Positions 9,158-16,692 of a stretch of DNA of 36,499 nt are shown here, in pieces. A model generated the notes under the pieces. The model did no database searches and was not told where the DNA came from. It saw only the letters and a program-made list of their open reading frames with translations. How positions within the stretch are numbered: position 1 is the first letter of the stretch; every line of letters starts with the position of its first letter. Source of the stretch: Chitinophagaceae bacterium (GTDB lineage: Bacteria > Bacteroidota > Bacteroidia > Chitinophagales > Chitinophagaceae); contig CANCVE010000037.1 of the NCBI GenBank assembly GCA_947381435.1, positions 1-36,499 on the forward strand, written 5' to 3'. The translations under genes and the position numbers were made by a program.

Positions 9158-9165
9158 CAAATATA
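9158..9165 (-). promoter_or_regulatory. Candidate -7 box for the protease/CBM48 pair
   Basis: The reverse strand reads TATATTTG, an exact TAnnTTTG match, with the protease ATG 18 bases downstream. No clear TTTG lies 19-21 bases further upstream, so support is partial. Confidence 0.35.
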
Positions 9166-9213
9166 AAAGGGGAAGGTTCTATGTTTAATATAATATTATG
9201 AAAGGCAAATAGT

Positions 9214-10083
9214 TTATTCTACGTAGTAAATAACGTATTTAGTTTCTACTTCATGTAAGCCATTGGGTTTTATGAATGAAACTCTAATGGGGACAATATG
9301 TTTTCCTTTTTCATTTGAAACCTGCATTTTATATCTAGCAGCTCCATCTGGTTCAAGCTCTAATTTCTTTTTGTTGATAATAAATTCAGGTTTTGCTTTA
9401 GAAGTAAAAGCACCGATTCCTGCTGTAATCTCCAATTTATCATTTGGTTTGAAACATGTAGAATTTTGCATAATTATTGGGACATACTTGTAATAACCAC
9501 ATGAACTAATATCGCATTGCATGTCAAAATAATGTACCCTATCAGCTTCGTCAATTAAAATTTTCTGTTTAAAGGAATTTAGAAGTCGTATAATTTTATC
9601 TTTGTTAACTCCATGAAAAAAATAGTCACGAAATTGAGCTTTACTCATATTTTGAATGTCATTTGTTGATTCAATTGAAAGGATTGATTTTTCAAATATT
9701 TGGTTAGCTCGATCATCAATTTTTGTCACATCAACTTCATACGCTTTTAATTTTTCAAACAAACTGTCATTAGCATTCCACATTTCATTTCTATTTATTC
9801 TTTGTAAAAGCTCATCTAGATAGTTAATTAACTTATTTCCAGCACTAATAACTGCATCAGCTTTTTGTTTATATACTAAAGTAGTGTCTCTTGCTTCAGG
9901 CTTGTTTAGTCGTTCTTCCATGAGTTTAATGGTTTTTCTTATGTTCCCTTCAACTACATATTGCGAAGCAATCAAAACCTCATTTGCATAACTATTTATA
10001 TTAGCTTCTGCATCTTCTTTCTGCTTACAGGAGGTAAGAAAAGTAACGATGACAAACAATACGAGAACAGGTTTCGTGAGCAT
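9214..10083 (-). CDS. GldM-like lipoprotein
   Basis: 289 residues with a lipoprotein signal peptide; the lipobox is FLTSC, Cys at about 19. The first half (about 25-175) is predicted helical and rich in charged residues. The second half (about 190-289) has beta-strand patterns resembling the periplasmic domains of GldM, the gliding/type IX secretion component: 'YVPIIMQNST.FKPNDKLEITAGIGAF' and a closing 'KYVIYYVE'. True GldM is about 500 residues with one N-terminal membrane helix, so this is a shorter, lipid-anchored relative, not GldM itself. Its role is unknown. A gap of 74 bases separates it from the protease gene, which has its own candidate -7 box. Confidence 0.6.
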   Translation of the reverse strand: MLTKPVLVLFVIVTFLTSCKQKEDAEANINSYANEVLIASQYVVEGNIRKTIKLMEERLNKPEARDTTLVYKQKADAVISAGNKLINYLDELLQRINRNEMWNANDSLFEKLKAYEVDVTKIDDRANQIFEKSILSIESTNDIQNMSKAQFRDYFFHGVNKDKIIRLLNSFKQKILIDEADRVHYFDMQCDISSCGYYKYVPIIMQNSTCFKPNDKLEITAGIGAFTSKAKPEFIINKKKLELEPDGAARYKMQVSNEKGKHIVPIRVSFIKPNGLHEVETKYVIYYVE

Positions 10084-10178
10084 AAATATTTGAATATATG
10101 TTGAAAGTAAAAAAGTTTATTCACTTATGTTGCATTGTGGATAATTGAAGGTTACAGTCAGCAATAATAGTATCAAAT

Positions 10179-10588
10179 AATTTCAATTACTGTAAAACCT
10201 GCTAGCTTTACCTCCACTTGGTTCCAATTACTGTAAAACCTACTAGGTTTATCTTCCCTTGGTTCCAATTACTACTAAACCTACTAGGTTTACCTTCCCT
10301 TGGTTCCAATTGCTGCATAACCTGCAAGGTTTACCTCCACTTGGTTCCAATTACTACAAAACCTACTAGCTTTACCTCCACTTGGTTCCAATTACTGTAA
10401 AACCTGCTAGGTTTATCTTCCCTTGGTTCCAATTACTGCAAAACCTAATAGGTTTACCTCCACTTGGTTCCAATTGCTATTAAACCTACTAGGTTTACCT
10501 CCACTTGGTTCCAATTGGTGTATATCCTTACAAGTTTTGCTCCCATTGGTTCCAATTGGTGTATATCCTTACAAGTTTCGCTCCCAAT
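10179..10588. repeat. Ten-copy 41-bp tandem array (array 1)
   Basis: Units start at 10179 (diverged), 10220, 10261, 10302, 10343, 10384, 10425, 10466, 10507 and 10548, every one exactly 41 bp. Nine begin with invariant GGTTCCAATT, followed by about seven variable bases, then a conserved core AACCTACTAGGTT (often perfect inverted arms AACCTA/TAGGTT around one base) and a pyrimidine-rich tail. The joint TTGGTTCCAA is also an inverted repeat. The last two units share a divergent core (ATATCCTTACAAG). 41 is not a multiple of three and no gene runs through. The array fills most of the 10084-10784 gap between divergent genes; the rest of the gap (10084-10178 and 10589-10784) shows nothing recognisable. 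Confidence 0.95.
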
Positions 10589-10784
10589 GAAAAATGAGAT
10601 TATCAGTGCCGAAAATATTTATTTTTAGTAATTGTTCTAAATACCGTGTACTGTGCTTTTAAAGAACTACTTTCACCCAATAAAATTATCTAGATAAAGG
10701 ACGACCTAATTACCCGCCCCCACATTTCCCTAGTTTCATAAGTCTATTCAAAAAAGATTCGTTCACTTTTTTAAAGCATTAATC

Positions 10785-11747
10785 ATGGCAAAGAAATCGT
10801 ATGGGTTGTTCACAAACCGTTTTGAATTGGTTACCCGTGGTAATCATAATGTAGCTGCTTACCTTTTTAAACAGCATGTTGACAGTCTATTTGCTGATAG
10901 CGCAATAGTACCTATAGCATTGACTTGCTACAACAGGGCTAATCCTAAGTATTTAGCTTTTACTGCTTGTACCATCACCCACAGTAGCCAAACCGGCAAA
11001 CAGAGTGGTAAAGTGTTGAACATGGATACCATACTGAATAGTATGCCAGCCCATGTGGACGACTGGGTAGCTAAAATAAAAGGGGTTTATAAAGCGGGTA
11101 CACCAGAATACAAGGCGCTCTTGCCTAAAGGCAAAACAAAGCTGAATCAGGGTAGCCAACAAAACAGGGTAGATGCTGTAGCTGCTTTATTAGAAACCAT
11201 TGGTACCGATGCTAGTTTGGCAGCCGTAAAAGTTATAATTCAAGCATTCTACGATAACATGCTTGCAGCGTTTGATAATAAAGATGTATCGAAAAAATCA
11301 ACTAAAACAGATAGTAAAGCAATAGAAAAAGCACGCAAAGGAATGTGCAATGTAATGCAGGGTAATTTTGGATTGATAACAGACGAATTTCAGGATGACC
11401 TCACTCAGGGCGAAAAGTATTTTGATGAGGCTTACATGAGTAACCCATTGCAGATGATTTTTAACTTGATGATAAAAATGCTCTCAACTAAAAAAATATT
11501 GAAACGCACATTTGCCAATCCACTCATACAACAATTACAGATTATAAACAACAGCAACACCACGCTGCACCTGTTTTTATGTGCAAGCAAATTGGGTGTT
11601 ATGGGAACTGTGTTTGTAACCATATTACCCAATAGCAATAGCACACACTTATTAACAGCTTTTGGTGATCCTACCACAGAAACTTTCCTGAAAGCTTACA
11701 ACACGGATGATAAGGTTAAAGCAGACATAACAGTGAAAGTACTTTAG
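10785..11747 (+). CDS. Uncharacterised 320-residue protein downstream of array 1
   Basis: I do not recognise a named family. The protein has no signal peptide or membrane helix, so it is probably cytoplasmic. An alpha-helical middle (about 105-215) contains GTPEYKALLPKGKTKLNQGS and a helix-rich stretch ending near DNKDVSKKSTKTDSKAIEKA. The C-terminal ~85 residues (about 238-320) alternate strands, as in a beta-sandwich (QLQIINNSNTTLHLFLCAS, then GTVFVTILPN). The ATG is preceded by a 196-base gap after the 41-bp array. The stop codon falls in the first of six 7-bp repeats, and a strong terminator follows. It is flanked on both sides by repeats, which could mean a mobile or recently acquired gene; this is inference. 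Confidence 0.7.
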   Translation: MAKKSYGLFTNRFELVTRGNHNVAAYLFKQHVDSLFADSAIVPIALTCYNRANPKYLAFTACTITHSSQTGKQSGKVLNMDTILNSMPAHVDDWVAKIKGVYKAGTPEYKALLPKGKTKLNQGSQQNRVDAVAALLETIGTDASLAAVKVIIQAFYDNMLAAFDNKDVSKKSTKTDSKAIEKARKGMCNVMQGNFGLITDEFQDDLTQGEKYFDEAYMSNPLQMIFNLMIKMLSTKKILKRTFANPLIQQLQIINNSNTTLHLFLCASKLGVMGTVFVTILPNSNSTHLLTAFGDPTTETFLKAYNTDDKVKADITVKVL

Positions 11748-11785
11748 TCAGCTATTAGATATGAGGTATGAGTTATAAGATATAA
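11744..11785. repeat. 7-bp repeats over the stop of the 320-residue gene
   Basis: Six heptamers in phase: TTAGTCA, GCTATTA, GATATGA, GGTATGA, GTTATAA and GATATAA, each with TA at the third and fourth base or close to it. The stop codon TAG (11745-11747) lies in the first. Confidence 0.55.
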
Positions 11786-11789
11786 ATTA

Positions 11790-11824
11790 AAAAGCCCTTG
11801 AAGCATACGTTTCAAGGGCTTTTT
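11790..11824. terminator. Bidirectional terminator
   Basis: AAAAGCCCTTGAA (11790-11802), eight-base loop, TTCAAGGGCTTTT (11811-11823): 13 perfect pairs, A-rich before and T-rich after. It separates the convergent orphan gene and RNA methyltransferase gene. Confidence 0.9.
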
Positions 11825-11871
11825 ATTGCAACAACATTCATCATCATATAAATAAAACTAAGGTAATTCAT

Positions 11872-13047
11872 TTATTCGGAAGCTATTACCCTTTTTGTTC
11901 CTTCATATAGCTCATATTCCATCAATCGGCAGTCGATGGTAGCATTAAAGAACTCTATCTTCCTGCTAGTTTTAAGCCTAATCTTCTTTGCCAATGATAG
12001 GTTTCCTGTAAAAATGTAACCTGTATATCCCTTGCATTTATTTTTGAAAAAGTCGCCAATGCGTGCATACACGGCTTCCAATTCTGTTTCTACGCCCAAA
12101 CGTTCACCATATTCAGGATTCAACATCACTACTCCTCTCCCATCTTCGGGAATAGTTGTACGTTCAAAATCGCAGACTGCAAAAGTTATTAAATGTCCTA
12201 CGCCCGCTGCGATGGCGTTTGTTTTGGCAATATCAATTGCCAATGGACTAATATCGGTAGCAATTATTTTTAATCCTTCTACTTTCTTTATTTCTTTATC
12301 CAGCAATGCCCTTTCTGTAGTATAATACTCCGGCTGATAGCCTACTAAGTGCATAAATGCATAGTTGCTTCGCAATAAACCCGAAGTTCTATGGGTAGCA
12401 ATTAAAGCCGCCTCGATAGCCAACGTACCCGAACCACACATAGGATTTATGAAAGGTGTTTGCTTATCCCATTTGGTAGAAAGAATGGTTGCAGCAGCCA
12501 AAGCTTCTAACATAGGGGCTTTACCGGGCAACTTACGGTAACCGTGTTTGGTTAATGTTTCGCCAGAAGTATCTATAAAAACTTCGGCTTCATCATACTT
12601 CCAGAATAGGTTTATCACAATTCCTTTCAGTTCTGAACCCGTAGACGGACGTTGATTGGTTTTGTTTCGCATATAATCTACAATGGCATCTTTTACGCGT
12701 AGATTGGCAAAAAGATTATTGCTGATAGACGAATGCGACACATTACTTGTAACAGAAAAATAGCCATCGGGCGCCATAATCTTATCCCAAGCAATGGGCA
12801 ACAAGGCATTGTACAAATCATCAGGACTATTGCAAGTAAACTTCTTGATAGAATACATTACCTGACTACCGCAACGCAAATGCAGGTTTAGCCGGATGCA
12901 ATCTTGAATGGTACCCAATAGTGTTACGGACGTTTGCCCAATATCTTCTATCTCGTAGCCAAGGTCTATCACTTCTTGTTTTAGCGCAGGTGCAAGCCAT
13001 TTGTGGCAAGTAATAACGATGCGGCTTTTTGTTGTAAATATTTGCAT
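11872..13047 (-). CDS. THUMP-domain RNA methyltransferase, RlmL N-domain type
   Basis: 391 residues from the ATG at 13047; a TTG at 13056 would add only three residues. The N-terminal part (about 1-160) is a THUMP-type RNA-binding region. The C-terminal part is a class I S-adenosylmethionine methyltransferase with the UPF0020 motif FINPMCGSGTLAIEAAL (SAM loop), the acidic motif IIATDISPLAIDIAK, and the catalytic-loop motif LNPEYGERLG. In E. coli RlmL this domain makes m2G2445 in 23S rRNA. The usual NPPY is NPEY here. Function as a 23S rRNA guanine-N2 methyltransferase is inferred from family membership. Upstream of it lie 7-bp repeats interrupted by the IS element. Confidence 0.88.
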   Translation of the reverse strand: MQIFTTKSRIVITCHKWLAPALKQEVIDLGYEIEDIGQTSVTLLGTIQDCIRLNLHLRCGSQVMYSIKKFTCNSPDDLYNALLPIAWDKIMAPDGYFSVTSNVSHSSISNNLFANLRVKDAIVDYMRNKTNQRPSTGSELKGIVINLFWKYDEAEVFIDTSGETLTKHGYRKLPGKAPMLEALAAATILSTKWDKQTPFINPMCGSGTLAIEAALIATHRTSGLLRSNYAFMHLVGYQPEYYTTERALLDKEIKKVEGLKIIATDISPLAIDIAKTNAIAAGVGHLITFAVCDFERTTIPEDGRGVVMLNPEYGERLGVETELEAVYARIGDFFKNKCKGYTGYIFTGNLSLAKKIRLKTSRKIEFFNATIDCRLMEYELYEGTKRVIASE

Positions 13048-13075
13048 AAGGCACAAACATAAGCCAATACAGTGG

Positions 13076-13144
13076 TTAGATATTAGTTATGAGATATTAG
13101 TTATGAGATATTAGTTATTAGTTATTAGTTATTAGTTATTAGTT
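13076..13144. repeat. 7-bp repeat tract, left part, interrupted by the IS element
   Basis: Nine full heptamers in phase from 13076, mostly TTAGTTA with TTAGATA and TGAGATA variants, then a truncated TTAGTT at 13139-13144 where the IS begins. The tract resumes at 14754. Confidence 0.85.
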
Positions 13145-13169
13145 TGAGGTCTCATGAAATAGGTTGACG
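13145..13169. repeat. Left terminal inverted repeat of the IS3 element
   Basis: 25 bases, perfect match in inverted orientation to 14725-14749. Partial similarity continues inwards around GTTGATAAC (13193-13201 against the complement of 14708-14716). Confidence 0.95.
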
Positions 13170-13333
13170 TTTTTTCTCCCACTTTCAACTTTTGTTGATA
13201 ACCTCTCCAGTTAAAAAATAATTATTTCTCTTCTTTTGTTTTGTCAATGAGAAGCGTATGATGACCTTGTTCTGGGGAGCTCAAGCCATCTAGGAATATC
13301 TTTGACCAACGAAGAAGTTCTTTTTTAGAACTA

Positions 13334-13373
13334 AGCAGTAGTTTTTACAGTTTGTAAAACTACTGCTTTTTTA
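13334..13373 (+). terminator. Strong hairpin in the IS tail
   Basis: AGCAGTAGTTTT (13334-13345), then a bulged T and ACA, pairs with TGTAAAACTACTGCT (13353-13367): 15 pairs with one bulge and a three-base loop, followed on the + strand by a run of six T. A smaller palindrome, AGTTCT/AGAACT, lies at 13316-13332. On the + strand it could stop outside transcription from entering antisense to the transposase genes. Confidence 0.7.
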
Positions 13374-13395
13374 TGTTGAATCCATTCAACTAATT

Positions 13396-14328
13396 TCATA
13401 GAACTTCTTTGTTGTTTATGCCTCCCAAAAGCTCCCCCTTCTCCTTGGGTTGAGTAAAATCATACATTTTCATCGTGGGTCTCTCTTCAACAGGTAAATC
13501 CTTAATCCAGTTCTCAAATTCCACTGGTGTTCTGTAGCCCAAAGCAGCAACGGGTCTTTGTTCATTTATCATTTTCTTTATTTTATCTAATACGCTATTC
13601 AGTTGTTCCACCGTTGTTATCTGCTCATTGAGCAAATAGTTGTTTTTTAGTACATCATTTAGCTGTTCTGCCATCCCATTTTGCAGACAATCACCTGCGA
13701 TGCTTCTGCGTATCTGGCAATCTGCTATCAACTTCTTGTATGCCGTTGCCTTATACTGACTTCCTGCATCAGTGTGATGAATCGTTCCCATCAGGTTCTC
13801 TTTTTTTCTTAATGTTATCACCTGTTTCAGTGCCTTTATTGCATTATTTGCCAACATATTATCACTACCCACAAGCCCAACTATCATTTTACTATAGCCA
13901 TCTTTCAGTGTAAAAACATAGAATGTTCGGATGCCAACTTGTATGATATAGGTAATATCGCCTACTATGACCTGGTTAATACCCGTTAACTCAAATCCGT
14001 TTATCAAATTCACATCACTATCCTCATGAAACCCTTGTGTAGTAATAATCCTTTTACGTTTCTGACTAATACTATACCCATTTGATGACAACAGTTTCTC
14101 AAACTTGTTTATGCCTATTCCATCCAATTTCAAGGCGTAAAACAAAGGTCTAGACCCCATCTTCTTGTGGTCTTTGCGCTTCTTGTCTACCAGTGAAAGG
14201 ATTAATGCCGCGTCTTGTTGTGCTTTTGTCTTCTGTGACAAATGTTGGAAGTAAGCTTGTTTACTAATTCCAGCAATCTCGTACAAAAGAGTCTTGAAGT
14301 ACTTATCCTTCATCTTCTCTCTGCTCAT
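13396..14328 (-). CDS. IS3-family transposase OrfB, catalytic part
   Basis: 310 residues with an rve integrase core. The catalytic residues appear as D124 (VGDITY), D187 (HHTDAGSQY) and E221 (MAEQLNDVLK), with the expected basic residue seven positions after the Glu (K228). There are 33 residues between the second Asp and the Glu, whereas classic IS3 OrfB has 35; two residues seem missing before GDCLQNGMAE. The ATG overlaps the orfA stop as ATGA. The orfB frame is -1 relative to orfA and is open back past the slippery site, so it can be made either alone or as an OrfAB fusion. Confidence 0.93.
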   Translation of the reverse strand: MSREKMKDKYFKTLLYEIAGISKQAYFQHLSQKTKAQQDAALILSLVDKKRKDHKKMGSRPLFYALKLDGIGINKFEKLLSSNGYSISQKRKRIITTQGFHEDSDVNLINGFELTGINQVIVGDITYIIQVGIRTFYVFTLKDGYSKMIVGLVGSDNMLANNAIKALKQVITLRKKENLMGTIHHTDAGSQYKATAYKKLIADCQIRRSIAGDCLQNGMAEQLNDVLKNNYLLNEQITTVEQLNSVLDKIKKMINEQRPVAALGYRTPVEFENWIKDLPVEERPTMKMYDFTQPKEKGELLGGINNKEVL

Positions 14329-14687
14329 TTTGATTGCTTGGTATTGAACTTTTTTTTAAGATCCTCCCCTAATAACTCGTTGCCACATTCAATGACGGAC
14401 TCCAAGAATAAAAGATTCACCTGTTGCCGACCTATCACGCCCTCCAACTCCGATATCTTCTTTAATAGGGAAAGGTTTTTCGCTTCCTCGCAATCCTTTT
14501 CCAATACGATACGTTCTCCTTTAGGCAAAGTGTTAAACAACCCAACCCATTTATAAATGGCGGATTTACTCACTCCATAAACACGGCTTAGCTCGGTGAT
14601 GGTTATCTTTTTCGCAGCTAGCAACTCTACTTTCTCTTTCTTAAACTCGGTACTAAAATGTCTCACTTCTCGAAGTTTTACCTCCAT
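14325..14687 (-). CDS. IS3-family transposase OrfA, DNA-binding part
   Basis: 120 residues. The N-terminal helix-turn-helix (about 11-50) reads FSTEFKKEKVELL...TITELSRVYGVSKSAIYKW, the usual IS3 OrfA terminal-repeat-binding domain. A leucine-rich coiled coil follows (about 65-105) for oligomerisation. Near its end the mRNA carries CTT AAA AAA AAG, i.e. the zero-frame heptamer A AAA AAG. This is the classic -1 slippery site of this family and would give an OrfAB fusion entering the orfB frame through GTT CAA TAC. The gene ends 11 codons later at the ATGA overlap. Confidence 0.92.
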   Translation of the reverse strand: MEVKLREVRHFSTEFKKEKVELLAAKKITITELSRVYGVSKSAIYKWVGLFNTLPKGERIVLEKDCEEAKNLSLLKKISELEGVIGRQQVNLLFLESVIECGNELLGEDLKKKFNTKQSK

Positions 14688-14724
14688 AAAAATACGTTTT
14701 CTGAAAAGTTATCAACCAACTTTG

Positions 14725-14749
14725 CGTCAACCTATTTCATGAGACCTCA
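14725..14749. repeat. Right terminal inverted repeat of the IS3 element
   Basis: Perfect 25-base inverted copy of 13145-13169, lying 37 bases upstream of orfA. The orfA promoter is expected here, but no clear TAnnTTTG box is seen. Confidence 0.95.
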
Positions 14750-14753
14750 GTTT

Positions 14754-14788
14754 TTAGTTATTAGATATTAGTTATTAGATATTAGTGT
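14754..14788. repeat. 7-bp repeat tract, right part
   Basis: Five heptamers (TTAGTTA and TTAGATA alternating, then TTAGTGT) resume directly after the IS. The stop codon of the reverse-strand membrane protein gene (14782-14784) is read from the last one. Confidence 0.8.
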
Positions 14789-16308
14789 TTCGGTTTACTC
14801 CAGAATATGATTGCATCATTAAACTTAGTTAATGTATCAATATCACGGTGTTTTCTTAGTTCATTAATGGGCATTATTGCAGGATTATAAAAGTCGTTGG
14901 TAAACCAGACTATATAGTTTCCATCGGTTTCATAATACTCTTTTAAATCAACTTTATGAACGGGTTCTGGTATTCTGAGCGCAGGCAGACCACTATAAAA
15001 GTAAACGGCATCGCATGCATTGGAGTAAATTTCTACATCGGGCTTAAAGTAATTGGGTTTGGCTTTTAAGAACTGAACAATATCACTTTCCTGCCAATCT
15101 AATTCTGTATAACCAGGAATGCCCGCATCTTTTGTCTGTCGTTGAAACTCGATAGTAGCCATTACCTGATAAAATTGCAAAGTCAAGAAAATAAGCATCA
15201 TTGAAATGACAACCAATACTTTTAAGAATTTTATTTTGATAGATTTGATAAAAGAAGGTAAGAAAAAAGAAATACTTATGAGTAATGGAATGTATGCGGG
15301 CGATAAAAGTCGGTTATTAATTTTTTCGTAACGAGAGATGGTAGAAGTAAGCAGAATAAACAGGATGTAAACGATACAAAAAGCGATGTTGATGGTTTCG
15401 AAGGTGGCAATCTTATCCATTTTAAAATACCGATACCCTAAACTAACTGCTACCGTAATTAATAATATTACTGCCAAGGAGATACAAACAATAGAATTGG
15501 TGGAGGTGATACGAAACCATTGCAACACAGTTTCTCCAAAATACTGAAGGTTTAGCCAGAAAGGAGTAATGCTTTTTTGTCTTACGCCAGTCATAGTGCC
15601 ATTTACGCTATCATTACGAACTAAATTTAATAACAATAAAGTGATGCCGCCTGTGGCATAAATAACCAAATGCAATAGTTTTAAACTCCATTTCACTCTT
15701 TTATGCAAGAAAATTAAGAGCAACCCTGTCCCCATTATGCTTAATCCTGCAATACGCGTATCGCAAGCTAAAGCTGTGAATAAAGCAGGTAATACTAAGG
15801 CTTTAATAGTAGGATGCTTTAAATATCCCCTAATAGATAAGATGAAAAAACTAAGTAATAATAGAAAGAGAGTTTCGCTCCATAGCATCGTAAAAACATC
15901 TATTAAGCAATAACTGATGGGTAAAATACTTAAAATGCCCCATTTATACCAATACTCTATTCTGGAAAAACGTTGAATGATGCATCCGTTTACAAATAGA
16001 ATAAGACCAACCAGAAAAGCATTGATAAAGGGCGCAATTACCAATACATCACTGGAAAAAAGCCAAGATAGGACGCCAAGAAATACAGGATAACCCGCGG
16101 GAAAGATGATGAGCGGGTTTTCATTGAACTCTAAAATCCCTTTACCTAGTCGAATATTTCTGGCTACACCAGCATAAGAAACAGAGTCGGGAGAGATACC
16201 AATTCCATGATAATTAGTGAAAATAAAAACTAGAGTTGCTCCAATAATGGCGGCAATTAGAGAGTCTAAATTGTGTTTTAATGACAGCACCCGCAATTTA
16301 TCCCTCAT
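14782..16308 (-). CDS. Polytopic membrane protein, probable GT-C-type glycosyltransferase
   Basis: 508 residues with about 10-11 membrane helices in the first ~370 residues and a soluble C-terminal domain (about 385-508). After the first helix (about 17-32) an extracytoplasmic loop carries SPDSVSYAGVARN. An acidic residue there (D41) is the hallmark of GT-C enzymes that use lipid-linked sugars, followed by the pattern '(F)PAGYPVFLG' also seen in such families. Acceptor and donor are unknown. The C-terminal part contains YSNACDAVYFYSGLPA and ends in WSKPKH. The stop codon lies in 7-bp repeat sequence. Divergent from parA across a 384-base gap. Confidence 0.65.
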   Translation of the reverse strand: MRDKLRVLSLKHNLDSLIAAIIGATLVFIFTNYHGIGISPDSVSYAGVARNIRLGKGILEFNENPLIIFPAGYPVFLGVLSWLFSSDVLVIAPFINAFLVGLILFVNGCIIQRFSRIEYWYKWGILSILPISYCLIDVFTMLWSETLFLLLLSFFILSIRGYLKHPTIKALVLPALFTALACDTRIAGLSIMGTGLLLIFLHKRVKWSLKLLHLVIYATGGITLLLLNLVRNDSVNGTMTGVRQKSITPFWLNLQYFGETVLQWFRITSTNSIVCISLAVILLITVAVSLGYRYFKMDKIATFETINIAFCIVYILFILLTSTISRYEKINNRLLSPAYIPLLISISFFLPSFIKSIKIKFLKVLVVISMMLIFLTLQFYQVMATIEFQRQTKDAGIPGYTELDWQESDIVQFLKAKPNYFKPDVEIYSNACDAVYFYSGLPALRIPEPVHKVDLKEYYETDGNYIVWFTNDFYNPAIMPINELRKHRDIDTLTKFNDAIIFWSKPKH

Positions 16309-16692
16309 GTATAGAAAAAATATGATATTGGCTAAGGTAGTAGGTTAGAAACGATTTAACAAAAAATATTATGAGACAGGTCGTTGAAATGGGATGTGCA
16401 AAACTAAATTTACCCACAAATTGGAAGAATCACTACTTTGGCGACAATAATAGTCTGCTAATCTTTTACATTTGCCGACTTACGCAATACAGTGAAACAA
16501 ATTGCTTTTAGCATCGACATAAATAGGTGTTTAGACGAACACTACATAAAAAGATTGGTAAGTATGAAATGATTGGCAACTATGATTTTTAATTAGATTA
16601 ATCTTTCGAAAAGAAATAGAACAAAGCTTGAATTGAAATTCATTATAAACACAAAGAAAAGCTTGATATATCAAGTATAGAATTATAATAAA
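16309..16692. other. Intergenic region between the membrane protein and parA
   Basis: 384 bases without an open frame. It must hold the promoters of two divergent units. TACATTTG at 16467-16474 is an exact -7 match on the + strand, followed by CCG as at the atp and tex candidates. The nearest TTTG (16437-16440) is 26 bases upstream, too far for the usual 19-21. No CACGTG-centred parS-like palindrome was seen. Confidence 0.4.

Larger units (their letters stand above)
13145..14749 (-). mobile_element. Complete IS3-family insertion sequence, 1605 bp
   Basis: Perfect 25-bp inverted ends: 13145-13169 begins TGAGGTCTCATGAAATAGG and 14725-14749 is its reverse complement, giving the TG...CA tips usual for IS3. 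The target duplication is GTT (13142-13144 and 14750-14752). Two overlapping reverse-strand genes encode orfA and orfB. Removing the element plus one GTT joins TTAGTT to the T at 14753 and restores the 7-bp repeat phase exactly. Both genes are open and the ends are intact, so the element may be active or recently inserted. A 226-base tail (13170-13395) after orfB is non-coding and holds two hairpins. Confidence 0.95.

Noticed and set aside
10218-10400. Open frame across the 41-bp array
   Set aside because: The unit is not a multiple of three, so the repeat is read in shifting frames. It has a stop-free run only by composition.
10179-10588. CRISPR array
   Set aside because: Units are contiguous with only about seven variable bases, no 30-base spacers, and no cas genes.
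13047-13060. TTG start and other-frame protein at the methyltransferase start
   Set aside because: ATG at 13047 begins the conserved sequence; the alternative frame is antisense-like and short.
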